Assembly (NCBI RefSeq): GCF_024707525.1
Contig: NZ_CP062231.1
Coordinates: 868,001-932,000, forward strand
Source of the DNA: Rhizobium sp. TH2
Lineage (GTDB): Bacteria > Pseudomonadota > Alphaproteobacteria > Rhizobiales > Rhizobiaceae
Direction of reading: 5' to 3'
Length of the DNA stretch: 64,000 nt
Part shown: positions 14,705 to 23,628 of the stretch, one piece after another
How positions within the stretch are numbered: the first letter of the stretch is position 1
Layout of the letters: every line of letters starts with the position of its first letter
Made by a program: the position numbers and the translations under genes
The notes under the pieces: generated by a model
The model's database searches: none
What the model was told of the DNA's origin: nothing
The model's input: the letters and a program-made list of their open reading frames with translations, nothing else

Positions 14705-16270
14705 ATGCCGGAAACCAGCCCATCCGCATTGACCTGCCGCGACGTGACGGTGACCTATGGCAGCGTCGTGGCGCTGTCCGATGTCTCCGTGTCTTTCGCG
14801 CCGGGGCTGATCCACGCCGTGGTCGGCCAGAATGGCGCGGGCAAGACCACGTTTGCACGGGTCGCCTCCGGCCTCGTTCGCCCGGCGCAAGGCGCGGTCG
14901 ATATCAACGGCCGCGAGATCCGTACGGGCCATGTCAACGACAGCCGCGCGGCGGGCGTCGAGCTCGTCCACCAGAGTTTCGCGCTGCCGCCATCCTTCAC
15001 TGTCGCCGAGGCGATGGAGTTCGGGTCGAATGGTCCCGGCGCACTTTATTCCCGCCGCTCGCTGCTCAAGCGCTGGGCACCGCATCTCAAGAGCCTGGAC
15101 GTCCAGGTTGATCTCTCGCGCCGTATCCGCGACTTGCCCGTCGAAACCCAGCAGGGTATCGAGATCGCCCGGGCGCTGGTCACCGATGCAAAAGTGCTGA
15201 TCCTCGACGAGCCGACTGCGGTGCTCTCGCCTGCCGGCATCGAGATGCTGTTCGCCCGTGTCCGCAAGCTCAAGGAGCGCGGCGTCACGGTCATCCTCAT
15301 TCTCCACAAGATCCGCGAAGTGCTGGCAATCGCCGATACCGTGACGGTGCTCCGTGGCGGCAAACTCATCGACGGGCCGGTGGCCTGCGCGACAATCGAT
15401 GCCGAGCGGCTCGCGGCATTGATCGTCGGTGAGGCGGCACGAAACCTCGATGCCGATGACAGGCTGGCGCTGGTCGGCGCGCGATCCGACGCTGGCGCGC
15501 TCGGCCATGATCCCGCCACACCAAAGGGCAACCCCGTCCTCGAACTCGCCGGCGTATCGACTCGGCCGGACAGCGAAGGCGCGGCTCTCGACGATATAGA
15601 TCTCATCATCCGGCCCGGCGAAATTCTCGGCATCGCCGGCGTCGAAGGCAACGGCCAGAAGACCCTCGTCCGCGCCATCGCCAGTCTCGCCGATCTTGGC
15701 GCCGGCCGCATCAGCCTAGCGGGACATGATGTCGGCGGCGCATCTCTGTCGGCCCGGCGCGGGCTGGGTCTTCGGATCATCCCCTTCGAGCGCAACACCG
15801 AGGGCCTGAGCCTGACAAGCTCGCTCTGGGAAAACTGGAGCGCCCGCACGCTCCTCCAAGGGCCACTCCTGAAGCTCATCCGTCCCGGCGCCATTCGGGC
15901 GCTCTGTGACGGGGCGCTCAAATCCTGGAGCGTGCATTACCATTCCTCCGACCAGAAGGCTGGCTCGCTCTCCGGCGGCAATGCGCAGAAGGTCATCCTC
16001 GCACGCGAGGTCGATTCCGACGCCAAGGTGATCATCGCCGCCCAGCCGACCCGCGGTCTCGATATCGGCGCCACCGCCTTCGTCTGGCAATCGCTGCGCG
16101 CCGCCCGTGATCGCGGCTGCGCAATCCTGCTGATATCCTCCGATCTCGACGAGCTTTTCGATATCAGCGATCGCGTCGTCGTCATGCTGTCTGGCCGGAT
16201 CGCCGGAGAATTCGCCGCACCCTATGACATCCAGTCGGTGGGCGCCGCCATGACGGGGGTCCGCCAATGA
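14705..16270 (+). CDS. Nucleoside ABC importer ATPase (two ATPase domains)
   Basis: 521 residues, a fused double ATPase of the sugar/nucleoside class. Domain 1 has Walker A GQNGAGKTT and Walker B VLILDEPTAVLSP, but a weak signature (LPVETQQGIEIARAL). Domain 2 has the usual degenerate Walker A (GVEGNGQKT), signature LSGGNAQKVILAREV and VIIAAQPTRGLDIGA. It energises the two permeases encoded next, and its stop overlaps the first permease start (ATGA). Confidence 0.85.
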   Translation: MPETSPSALTCRDVTVTYGSVVALSDVSVSFAPGLIHAVVGQNGAGKTTFARVASGLVRPAQGAVDINGREIRTGHVNDSRAAGVELVHQSFALPPSFTVAEAMEFGSNGPGALYSRRSLLKRWAPHLKSLDVQVDLSRRIRDLPVETQQGIEIARALVTDAKVLILDEPTAVLSPAGIEMLFARVRKLKERGVTVILILHKIREVLAIADTVTVLRGGKLIDGPVACATIDAERLAALIVGEAARNLDADDRLALVGARSDAGALGHDPATPKGNPVLELAGVSTRPDSEGAALDDIDLIIRPGEILGIAGVEGNGQKTLVRAIASLADLGAGRISLAGHDVGGASLSARRGLGLRIIPFERNTEGLSLTSSLWENWSARTLLQGPLLKLIRPGAIRALCDGALKSWSVHYHSSDQKAGSLSGGNAQKVILAREVDSDAKVIIAAQPTRGLDIGATAFVWQSLRAARDRGCAILLISSDLDELFDISDRVVVMLSGRIAGEFAAPYDIQSVGAAMTGVRQ

Positions 16271-17304
16271 CCGCGCGGCTGCTATCCATCGTCCGAAGCC
16301 TGGTATTTGTCGCTCTGGCGCTCGCCCTCTGCGCCGTGGTGTTCCAGATCGCGGGCTACGATTCCTACCTGATGCTGACCTCGGTCGCCGACGGTGCCTT
16401 CCTGCGACCGGGTGCCTGGTCGCAAAGTCTGCGCTGGGCGCTGCCGCTCTTCATCACCGCCGTCGGCGTCGGCATTTCCTTCCGCGCCGGCTTCTTCAAC
16501 ATCGGCGCCCAGGGCCAGTTCTATGTCGGAGCGATCTTCGCCGCCTTCGCCGCGGAATGGCTGAAGGGCGCGCCTGCAGCCATCGTCATCCCGGTCTGCT
16601 TCATCGCGGGCATGACCGGCGGCGCACTTTGGGCGCTATGGCCCGGCCTGCTCAAGTTGCGTTCCGGCACCGATGAGGTGATCACTACGCTGATGGGCAA
16701 TTTCCTCGCCTCGCTGCTGCTGATCTATGTCACATCGGGCCCGCTCAAGGACCCGTCGGGCTCGGGGCAGCAGGCCTCCAGCCGACCGCTCGACGCTGCA
16801 TACCGCATTTCGAATTCGCTCGGCCTGTCGCCCACGATCATCGGCATCGCCATAGTGGTCGGCGTCGTCATGTGGCTGCTCGTCAACCGCACTGCCTTCG
16901 GCGTCCTTGCGAGCCTCGCCGGACGCAACGGCACCATGGTGCAATGGCAGGGCGCCAAGCTCTGGCAACTCGGGCTTTCGAGCTTCATCATCTCAGGCGC
17001 GCTGGCGGGTCTGGCCGGAACGATCGAACTGATGGGTCCCAATGGCCGCATCGCCAGCGGCTTTCTGCCAACCCATGGCTTCACAGCGATTCTGATCGCG
17101 CTGGTGGCCAACCTCTCCGTGGTCGGCACCGCCGTCGTGGCGATCTTCTTCGGCGGGCTTGCTTCAGCCGCCCTCTACCTGCCGATCATGGCCGGCCTGC
17201 CGGCGGCGGCAATCGATATCATCAACGCCGCGATTGCGCTCTTCATCACCGCGCGTTCGAAATTCGTCGACCGGATACTCGGCATCGGAGGGCGTTCGCC
17301 ATGA
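16267..17304 (+). CDS. Nucleoside ABC importer permease 1
   Basis: 345 residues with about ten hydrophobic segments. It belongs to the BPD_transp_2 type (ISFRAGFFNIGAQGQFYVGA near residue 75; LRSGTDEVITTLMGNF as the coupling region). This is the larger of the two permeases, like NupP. Start and stop overlap neighbours by ATGA, which keeps subunit ratios fixed. Confidence 0.85.
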   Translation: MTARLLSIVRSLVFVALALALCAVVFQIAGYDSYLMLTSVADGAFLRPGAWSQSLRWALPLFITAVGVGISFRAGFFNIGAQGQFYVGAIFAAFAAEWLKGAPAAIVIPVCFIAGMTGGALWALWPGLLKLRSGTDEVITTLMGNFLASLLLIYVTSGPLKDPSGSGQQASSRPLDAAYRISNSLGLSPTIIGIAIVVGVVMWLLVNRTAFGVLASLAGRNGTMVQWQGAKLWQLGLSSFIISGALAGLAGTIELMGPNGRIASGFLPTHGFTAILIALVANLSVVGTAVVAIFFGGLASAALYLPIMAGLPAAAIDIINAAIALFITARSKFVDRILGIGGRSP

Positions 17305-18194
17305 ACGATATCATCATCGCCATCCTGCGCTCCGGCACGCCGCTCATCTATGTCACGCTCGCGGGCGTGATCGCGCAGCGGGCCGGCGTCTGGAACCTCG
17401 GCCTCGAAGGGATCATGATCATCGGCGCCTGCGCGACGATCCTCGGCATCATGCTCACGGGTTCATTCGCGGTCGCAATCCTGATCGCTATCTTGTTCTG
17501 CGTGCTCGCCTCGGTGCTGCTGTGGTTCGTGATCGAGAAGCTCAAGGCCAATCCGATCATTGCCGGGCTCGGATTGACCGGGCTCGGCATCGGCGGCACG
17601 GCACTTGCCGTCCAGTCGATCTATGGCAGCCAGGCCTCTGTCAATGCGCCTTTCGGCGTGCCGAAGCTGGGGCCGATGTTCGGCGCCTATGGCGTACTGT
17701 CGATCTTCGTGCTGCTGATGCCCTTCGTCGTCTTCGGCATGTGGGTGCTTCTGCGCCGCACCCGGTTCGGCCTCCAGCTCGCGGCCTGCGGCGAGCACCC
17801 CTTCGCGGCCCGCAGCATCGGCGCCAATCCGTCACGCATGCGGTTGGTGGCGCTTGCCCTCGGCGGTGTGCTCTGCGCGATCGGCGGGGCCGAGCTTGCC
17901 GGCGGCAGCCTGCAATTCTTCGCCCAGGGTATGACCTCCGGCCGCGGCTTCATGGCCTTCGCCGCCGTGATCTTCGGTGCAGCCCATCCCATTGGCGCTA
18001 CGCTTGCCGCACTCTTCTTCGCGGTGGTCGGCGCGCTCGGTATCCGCGCCCAGCTCACTTTCGGCGGCAAGGTGCCGCACGATCTCCTGCAATCTCTTCC
18101 CTACCTCGCGACGATCTTCGGCGTCTGGCTGAGCGGCAAGCTGCGCGGCGGCGCCAAGGCTGCGGCGGGCTTTGCCGAACTGCGCGATCAATGA
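17301..18194 (+). CDS. Nucleoside ABC importer permease 2
   Basis: 297 residues from the ATG at 17301, which overlaps the previous stop. Hydrophobic throughout, with family motifs GVWNLGLEGIMIIGA near the start and GEHPFAARSIGANPSRMR in the cytoplasmic coupling loop. Smaller partner, NupQ-like. It completes a four-gene importer with 13533-17304. Confidence 0.85.
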   Translation: MNDIIIAILRSGTPLIYVTLAGVIAQRAGVWNLGLEGIMIIGACATILGIMLTGSFAVAILIAILFCVLASVLLWFVIEKLKANPIIAGLGLTGLGIGGTALAVQSIYGSQASVNAPFGVPKLGPMFGAYGVLSIFVLLMPFVVFGMWVLLRRTRFGLQLAACGEHPFAARSIGANPSRMRLVALALGGVLCAIGGAELAGGSLQFFAQGMTSGRGFMAFAAVIFGAAHPIGATLAALFFAVVGALGIRAQLTFGGKVPHDLLQSLPYLATIFGVWLSGKLRGGAKAAAGFAELRDQ

Positions 18195-18640
18195 CGGATA
18201 GACCCATGAAATTTGCCCAGAAACACCCGATCCGCGACGTCTGCATCCTGGTGACCGATATCGAAGCCTCGATCCGGTTCTACACCGAAAAGCTCGGTTT
18301 CATGCTCAAGCATCGCGCGCCGGGCTTTGCCGATTTCACCGGCGCCGGCATCACGCTGGCGCTCTGGGAGCGCGACCATATCGCGATGCATGCAGACGTC
18401 CGGGTGACACCCGGCTCGGCCTCGGCCGTGCTGATCGCGATCCTGATCGACAGTCCCGCCACGCTGGATTCCATCTATGAAGAACTCTCGGGCGATGGCG
18501 TCACATTCGTCAGGCCGCCGGACAACTACCCCTGGAACGCCCGCTGCCTCTATTTCCACGGCCCGGATGGTGAAACCTGGGAACTCTATGCCTGGCTCGA
18601 AGGCGGTGCGCCCGGCAAGCTCGCCGAGGCGGCGGCATGA
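18191..18640 (+). CDS. VOC (glyoxalase/dioxygenase fold) protein
   Basis: 149 residues. It shows one vicinal-oxygen-chelate module pair: IRDVCILVTDIEASIRFYTE followed by KLGF, and DPDG-like GPDGETWELYAW at the end. A metal site of the usual His/Glu type is plausible (Glu in WELY), but the first His is not obvious. The family covers lyases, dioxygenases and binding proteins. It overlaps both neighbours by ATGA, so it belongs to this catabolic operon; the substrate is unknown. Confidence 0.75.
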   Translation: MTDRPMKFAQKHPIRDVCILVTDIEASIRFYTEKLGFMLKHRAPGFADFTGAGITLALWERDHIAMHADVRVTPGSASAVLIAILIDSPATLDSIYEELSGDGVTFVRPPDNYPWNARCLYFHGPDGETWELYAWLEGGAPGKLAEAAA

Positions 18641-19578
18641 CGACGCGCAAGCTGATCATACTGACTGACCCTGGTCAGGATCAGGCGGCGGCGATCCTGA
18701 TGATCCTCGGCCAGCGCCAGGCCTTCGATGTGCTCGGCCTTGTCGCCACGGCAGGCAACATCAATCTCGACCATACGATCACCAATTGCCTGAAGCTGAT
18801 GGAACTGGCCGGCCGGCCGGATATTCCCGTCTTCGCGGGATGCCCGCAGCCGATTATCCGGCCGCTCGTGATGGCCGAGCATGTGCACGGCCCGACCGGC
18901 CTTGACGGTCCAGACCTGCCGGTGCCTGAGATCAAAGCGCAGGACAGGCACGGCGTGGATTTCATTATCGACACGGTCCGCGCCCATCCCGGCGAGGTCA
19001 CGATCTGCGCGCTATCGCCATTGACCAACCTCGCCGTCGCTCTGCGCAAAGCACCCGATATAACTGACAAGATCGTCGAGATCGTCGCCATGCTGGGCGC
19101 CTATTTCGAGGTCGGCAACATCACGCCATCAGCCGAATTCAACTGCTATGTCGATCCCGAAGCCGCCGACATCGTGCTCAAGGCAGGCATCAAGACAACG
19201 CTGCTGCCGCTCGATGTCACCCACCAGATGCGCTCGACGCCGGAACGGCTTCAGGCGATGCGGGCGCTCGGCAATCGCTGCGGTATCGCCACGGCGGAGA
19301 TGCTTGAATTCTCGGAAGCCTTCGACCTCAGGAAATACGGTTGGGACGGCGCGCCGCTGCATGGACCCTGCGTGCCCGCTTTCATGCTGGCGCCCGAAAT
19401 CTTCTCGGGCCGGCAGATCAACGTCTCCGTCGAACTCAACGGCACGCTGACAACCGGCATGACCGTGGCTGACTGGTGGCAGATCACCGACCGGCCGCGC
19501 AATGTCTTTTACGTGCGCGACGGCGACCCGGTCGCCTATTACGACCTGCTGGCGAACTCCTTGAAGGCATTGCCATGA
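18637..19578 (+). CDS. Nucleoside hydrolase-family protein (atypical)
   Basis: 313 residues of the IunH fold. The N-terminal calcium motif, normally DTDPG-x-DDA, reads LTDPGQDQA here: Asp11 and Asp15 are kept, but the first and last Asp are Leu9 and Gln16. GLVATAGN and CALSPLTNLAVAL are typical. The usual HD near the C-terminus is HG (PLHGPC). Normal members split nucleosides into base and ribose. Altered ligands suggest a changed substrate or metal use. It overlaps the amidohydrolase start. Confidence 0.8.
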   Translation: MTTRKLIILTDPGQDQAAAILMILGQRQAFDVLGLVATAGNINLDHTITNCLKLMELAGRPDIPVFAGCPQPIIRPLVMAEHVHGPTGLDGPDLPVPEIKAQDRHGVDFIIDTVRAHPGEVTICALSPLTNLAVALRKAPDITDKIVEIVAMLGAYFEVGNITPSAEFNCYVDPEAADIVLKAGIKTTLLPLDVTHQMRSTPERLQAMRALGNRCGIATAEMLEFSEAFDLRKYGWDGAPLHGPCVPAFMLAPEIFSGRQINVSVELNGTLTTGMTVADWWQITDRPRNVFYVRDGDPVAYYDLLANSLKALP

Positions 19579-21113
19579 GCCAGATATTGATCAAAGGCGC
19601 CACGATCCTGGCGATGGGCGCCGAACACGGCACCGCGACCTTCCAGGGCGACATCCTGATCGAAGGCCGGACGATCAAGGCCATCGGCATCGGCCTGTCC
19701 GCCGATCCCGCCGCCGAAATCATCGACGCGCGGGGCAAGCTGGTGATGCCGGGGCTGGTCAACTCCCACACCCATTCGAGCGAGACCTTCTTTCGCGGCC
19801 GCTACCAGGGCATGCCGCTGGAAATCTGGCTGCTCTATGCCTATCCGCTGCTGATGAACGGCGCGATCGGCAAGCGGCTGCTCTATCTCCGCAGCCTGCT
19901 GCTGGCGATGGAATCGCTGCGCAACGGCGTCACCACATTCTGCGACGATTTCTTCGATCCGCCGGCGCATGATCTCGATCGGCTCGGGCTGGTCTTCCAG
20001 GCCTATGAGGATGCCGGCATCCGCGCCAACATATCGAGCGCGGTGATGAACATCCACACGCTCGATGCACTGCCCTATGCCCGCGAGGTCATGCCCCAAG
20101 AGCTGCAGGACAAGCTCGATTTCGGCCCGCCGATGACGGCCGACGCCTATATCAATTACTGCAAGTCCGTCTTCGATTCGCTACACGGACGGGCCGGGCG
20201 GCTCAATTTCATGATCGCGCCTTCGGCGCCGCAGCGTTGCACGCGCGACCTGCTGCTCGCCTGCCACGATCTGGCGCGCGACCGGCGGGTGCCGTTCCAC
20301 ACCCATGTGCTGGAAACCAAGGTGCAGGCTGTCACCGGCCACGAACTCTACGGCAAGAGCCTGATCGCCTATATGCACGAGATCGGCGTTCTCAGCCGTA
20401 ACACCACCATTGCGCATTCCGTATGGGTCAGTGATGACGACATGGCGAAGATGGGCGAGGCGGGCGTCTCGATCGCGCATAACGCCGTCTCCAACCAGAA
20501 GCTCGGCGCCGGCATTGCACCGATCCGCCGGCTGCTCGATGCCGGTGTAACCGTCGGGCTTGGCACCGATGGCGTCTGCTCCAACGACACGTCGCGTATT
20601 TTTGATGTCATGCGGGTCGCGGGCCTGATCCACAGCGTCTCCGGCCCGGACTATGGCCAATGGGTTCGCGCCGATGAAATCCTGCGGATGGCGACGATGG
20701 GTGGCGCGCGCACGGCGATGCTGGAAAACGTGACCGGCTCGCTGGAGGTGGGCAAGGCGGCCGATCTCCTGATCCTCGATCTCGACAGCTACAGTTTCAT
20801 GCCTTGCAACGACATCGACAAACATCTGGTCTTTTCGGAGAACGGTTCCTCGATCGAACTGGTGATGGTCGATGGCCGGATCGTGATGAAGGACGGCCGG
20901 TTGACGACAGTCGATGAGGTGGCGATCTTTGCCGAAATCCGTGAACTGGTGCCGGCCCATCTCGTTGAGCACGCCGAACTCGAAAAGCGCAACGCGATAT
21001 TCGAGCCCGTCATGGCGGAAATCCACCGCCGCGCCTCGCTCCAGGATATCGGCCTCAATCGCTATCAGGGCGACATGATTGCCGGCTCAGGCACGAACCG
21101 CCACTGGCCCTGA
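19575..21113 (+). CDS. Amidohydrolase (nucleobase/nucleoside deaminase type)
   Basis: 512 residues. The metal ligands can be placed: HxH in NSHTHSS, His in FHTHVLETK, His in IAHSVWVSD and Asp in GTDGVCSND. The small N-terminal beta domain (ILIKGATILAMG) and the FRGRYQGMPLEIWL segment fit the TrzN/MtaD/guanine-deaminase group (COG0402). In this operon the likely job is deamination or dechlorination-like hydrolysis of a base released after import. Its C-terminal ~70 residues extend beyond the core. Confidence 0.85.
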   Translation: MSQILIKGATILAMGAEHGTATFQGDILIEGRTIKAIGIGLSADPAAEIIDARGKLVMPGLVNSHTHSSETFFRGRYQGMPLEIWLLYAYPLLMNGAIGKRLLYLRSLLLAMESLRNGVTTFCDDFFDPPAHDLDRLGLVFQAYEDAGIRANISSAVMNIHTLDALPYAREVMPQELQDKLDFGPPMTADAYINYCKSVFDSLHGRAGRLNFMIAPSAPQRCTRDLLLACHDLARDRRVPFHTHVLETKVQAVTGHELYGKSLIAYMHEIGVLSRNTTIAHSVWVSDDDMAKMGEAGVSIAHNAVSNQKLGAGIAPIRRLLDAGVTVGLGTDGVCSNDTSRIFDVMRVAGLIHSVSGPDYGQWVRADEILRMATMGGARTAMLENVTGSLEVGKAADLLILDLDSYSFMPCNDIDKHLVFSENGSSIELVMVDGRIVMKDGRLTTVDEVAIFAEIRELVPAHLVEHAELEKRNAIFEPVMAEIHRRASLQDIGLNRYQGDMIAGSGTNRHWP

Positions 21114-21137
21114 CGCTTGCCCGGCGCCTGGTTTCCG

Positions 21138-22214
21138 TCAATCCGGAACGACCACCAGCTTGCCAATGAAATTCTTGGCCATGAAATCCGTCTGGGCGCG
21201 GTGGAAATCCGACAGGGGATAAACCCCGCCGACGAGCGGACGGATCTTCTTTTCCTCGATATAGCGCACCAGCCGGCGGAAATCGCCGCGCGTCCCCTGG
21301 CTGGAGCCGTGAAGTTCCAACTGCTTGAGATACATGGTGCGGAGATCGAGCTGCACGACGGGCCCGCCGATCGCACCGGCGGTCGTATAGCGCCCCTCGG
21401 GCCGCAGGATCTTCAGGAGATCGTTGAACATCGATCCAGCGACAAGATCGGCCACGACATCGATCTCGGCACCGTCAGTCACCCGCCGGACGGCCTCGAC
21501 CAGATCGCCTTCGCCGCGGGTGATCACAGCCTCGGCGCCGATGTCCAGAACCGCCTGTTCCTTGCCCTTGCCTGATATGGCAAAGGGGATGGCGCCGCGT
21601 GCGCGGGCAAGCTGTATGATCGCCGAGCCGACGCCGCCGGATGCGCCTGTCACCAGCACGCGTTCGCCAGCCGCGAGCCGGGCGCGTTCGAGCATTTGCT
21701 CGCCGGTCAGGTAGGCGCAGCAGAAGGTGGCGAGTTCGATATCGCTGAGATCGGTATTCACGACATGAGCGTTCTCGGCGGGCAGGACCATGTATTCGGC
21801 ATATCCACCGTCGCGGCCATGGCCCATGTAATCGATGTCGGCAAGGCTATCGTCGTCGCGATTGTAGATGGAGAAATCCACCATCACGCGTTCGCCGATC
21901 CGGCTTGCATCCACGCCTTCGCCAACGGCGACTACATGGCCGACCGTATCGGTGCCCTGGATGCGCGGGAAGGCCAGCGTATTGCCCTGCCGCCGCCAAG
22001 TCGATACGGCAGCGGGATCATCCTCCGTGCCATAAGCGCCCTGGCGCACCCAGACATCGGTATTGTTCATGCCGCAGGCCGTAACCTTGATCAGAACCTC
22101 GCCGGCGGCCGGTTGGGGTACGGGCACCGCGCGGCTGTAGACCAGCTTGTCGAGGCCGCCATGGCCAACGAGTTGCACGGCGGCCATGGTCTTCGGAACA
22201 GAATGCATCGTCAT
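21138..22214 (-). CDS. Zinc-type alcohol dehydrogenase/quinone oxidoreductase
   Basis: 358 residues of the medium-chain dehydrogenase family. It has the GroES-like half with CGMNNTDVWVRQGAYG and GTDTVGHVVAVG, and the Rossmann motif VTGASGGVGSAIIQLARARG. Structural zinc cysteines are not seen, which fits the zeta-crystallin/acryloyl-CoA-reductase-like subgroup. It starts 3 bases after the diaminobutyrate aminotransferase stop, so it is in the ectoine operon. Its role there is unknown; an aldehyde or alcohol intermediate of hydroxyectoine breakdown is one guess. Confidence 0.8.
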   Translation of the reverse strand: MTMHSVPKTMAAVQLVGHGGLDKLVYSRAVPVPQPAAGEVLIKVTACGMNNTDVWVRQGAYGTEDDPAAVSTWRRQGNTLAFPRIQGTDTVGHVVAVGEGVDASRIGERVMVDFSIYNRDDDSLADIDYMGHGRDGGYAEYMVLPAENAHVVNTDLSDIELATFCCAYLTGEQMLERARLAAGERVLVTGASGGVGSAIIQLARARGAIPFAISGKGKEQAVLDIGAEAVITRGEGDLVEAVRRVTDGAEIDVVADLVAGSMFNDLLKILRPEGRYTTAGAIGGPVVQLDLRTMYLKQLELHGSSQGTRGDFRRLVRYIEEKKIRPLVGGVYPLSDFHRAQTDFMAKNFIGKLVVVPD

Positions 22215-22217
22215 ACC

Positions 22218-23597
22218 TCAGCGCGAACCGAGTACGCTTTCGACAGCCTCGGTCGCGGCCTTAACCACGATATCGGCCTCGTCACGTGTGAGGCAGAGCG
22301 GCGGTGCGAAGCCGAGGATATCGCCCTGCGGCATGGCGCGACCGATCACGCCGCGTTCGAGCAGCGCTGCCGACACCTGCGGGCCGATCTTCCTCGACGC
22401 ATCGAAGAATTTCCGGTCGGTCTTGTCCTCGACGAATTCGACTGCGGCCATCAGGCCATCGCCGCGCACTTCGCCAACATGGCTGTGGCCGCCAAGCGCA
22501 TCGGTCAGCTGCTGGCGGAAATAGGCGCCGGTCGAGCCGGCATTCTCCACCAGGCCCAATTCATCGATCAGTTCGAGATTGGCAACGCCGGCGGCCGCGC
22601 AGATCGGATGCGAGGAATAGGTCCAGCCGTGGCCGATCGCGCCGAGTTCATCGGAACCCTGCACCAGAACCTGCCACATCTTGTCGGATACGATCGTGCC
22701 CGAAAGCGGCGCATAGGCCGAGGTCAGGCCCTTGGCGATTGTGATCAGGTCGGGCTTCATGCCGTAATGATCCGAGCCGAACATCGTGCCGAGACGGCCG
22801 AAACCGGTGACGACCTCGTCGGCGACGAGCAGGATATCGTACTTCTCAAGCACCGCGCCGATCTTCTGCCAATAAGTCTTCGGCGGCGGCACGATGCCGC
22901 CGGTGCCGAGGATCGGCTCGCCGATGAAGGCCGCGACCGTATCCGGACCCTCTTCGAGAATCATCTCTTCGAGCTTCTGGGCGCAATAATCGGCGAACTG
23001 CTCCTCGCTCATCGAAAGGTCCGGACGGCGGAAATAGTAAGGCGCTTCGGTATGCAGGATCGGCGCACGCGGCAGGTCGAAGGCATTGTGGAACAGGTGC
23101 AGGCCGGTCAGCGAGCCGGTCATCACGCCCGAGCCGTGATAGCCGCGCCAGCGCGAGATGATCTTCTTCTTCTCAGGCCGGCCGAGCACGTTGTTGTAGT
23201 ACCAGATCAGCTTGATGTTGGTCTCGTTGGCGTCCGAACCGGAGAGACCGAAATAGACGCGGCTCATGCCCTGCGGCGCACGATCGATGATCATCTTGGA
23301 GAGCGTGATCGAGACTTCCGTGCCGTGCCCGACATAGGCATGATAATAGGCGAGGTTCTTCGCCTGCTCGGCAATCGCATCGGCGATCTTCTGCCTTCCA
23401 TAGCCGACATTGACGCAATAGAGGCCGGCAAAGGCATCCAGGCTCTGCTTGCCATTGACGTCGGTGATGTAAACGCCCTCACCACCCGCCATCACCCGGG
23501 TTGGGGTCTCGCCCCGCGCATGCATGCCCATATGCGTCGAGGGATGGAAGAAGTGGTCCCGGTCCCAGGCGTTGAGTTCGTTGTTGCGGTCGAGCAT
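22218..23597 (-). CDS. doeD: Class III aminotransferase, likely diaminobutyrate aminotransferase
   Basis: 459 residues from the ATG at 23597 (AAGGAA, 8 bases upstream). Class III motifs: VYFGLSGSDANETNIKL, YHGSGVMTGSLTG, LLVADEVVTGFGRLG and the PLP-lysine region ITIAKGLTSAYAPL. By context it is the ectoine-pathway transaminase converting L-2,4-diaminobutyrate to aspartate semialdehyde (called Atf or DoeD). On sequence alone a putrescine or beta-alanine:pyruvate aminotransferase is equally possible. Confidence 0.8.
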   Translation of the reverse strand: MLDRNNELNAWDRDHFFHPSTHMGMHARGETPTRVMAGGEGVYITDVNGKQSLDAFAGLYCVNVGYGRQKIADAIAEQAKNLAYYHAYVGHGTEVSITLSKMIIDRAPQGMSRVYFGLSGSDANETNIKLIWYYNNVLGRPEKKKIISRWRGYHGSGVMTGSLTGLHLFHNAFDLPRAPILHTEAPYYFRRPDLSMSEEQFADYCAQKLEEMILEEGPDTVAAFIGEPILGTGGIVPPPKTYWQKIGAVLEKYDILLVADEVVTGFGRLGTMFGSDHYGMKPDLITIAKGLTSAYAPLSGTIVSDKMWQVLVQGSDELGAIGHGWTYSSHPICAAAGVANLELIDELGLVENAGSTGAYFRQQLTDALGGHSHVGEVRGDGLMAAVEFVEDKTDRKFFDASRKIGPQVSAALLERGVIGRAMPQGDILGFAPPLCLTRDEADIVVKAATEAVESVLGSR

Positions 23598-23628
23598 GGG
23601 AAAATTCCTTTTCAATGGCGTCTGATGT

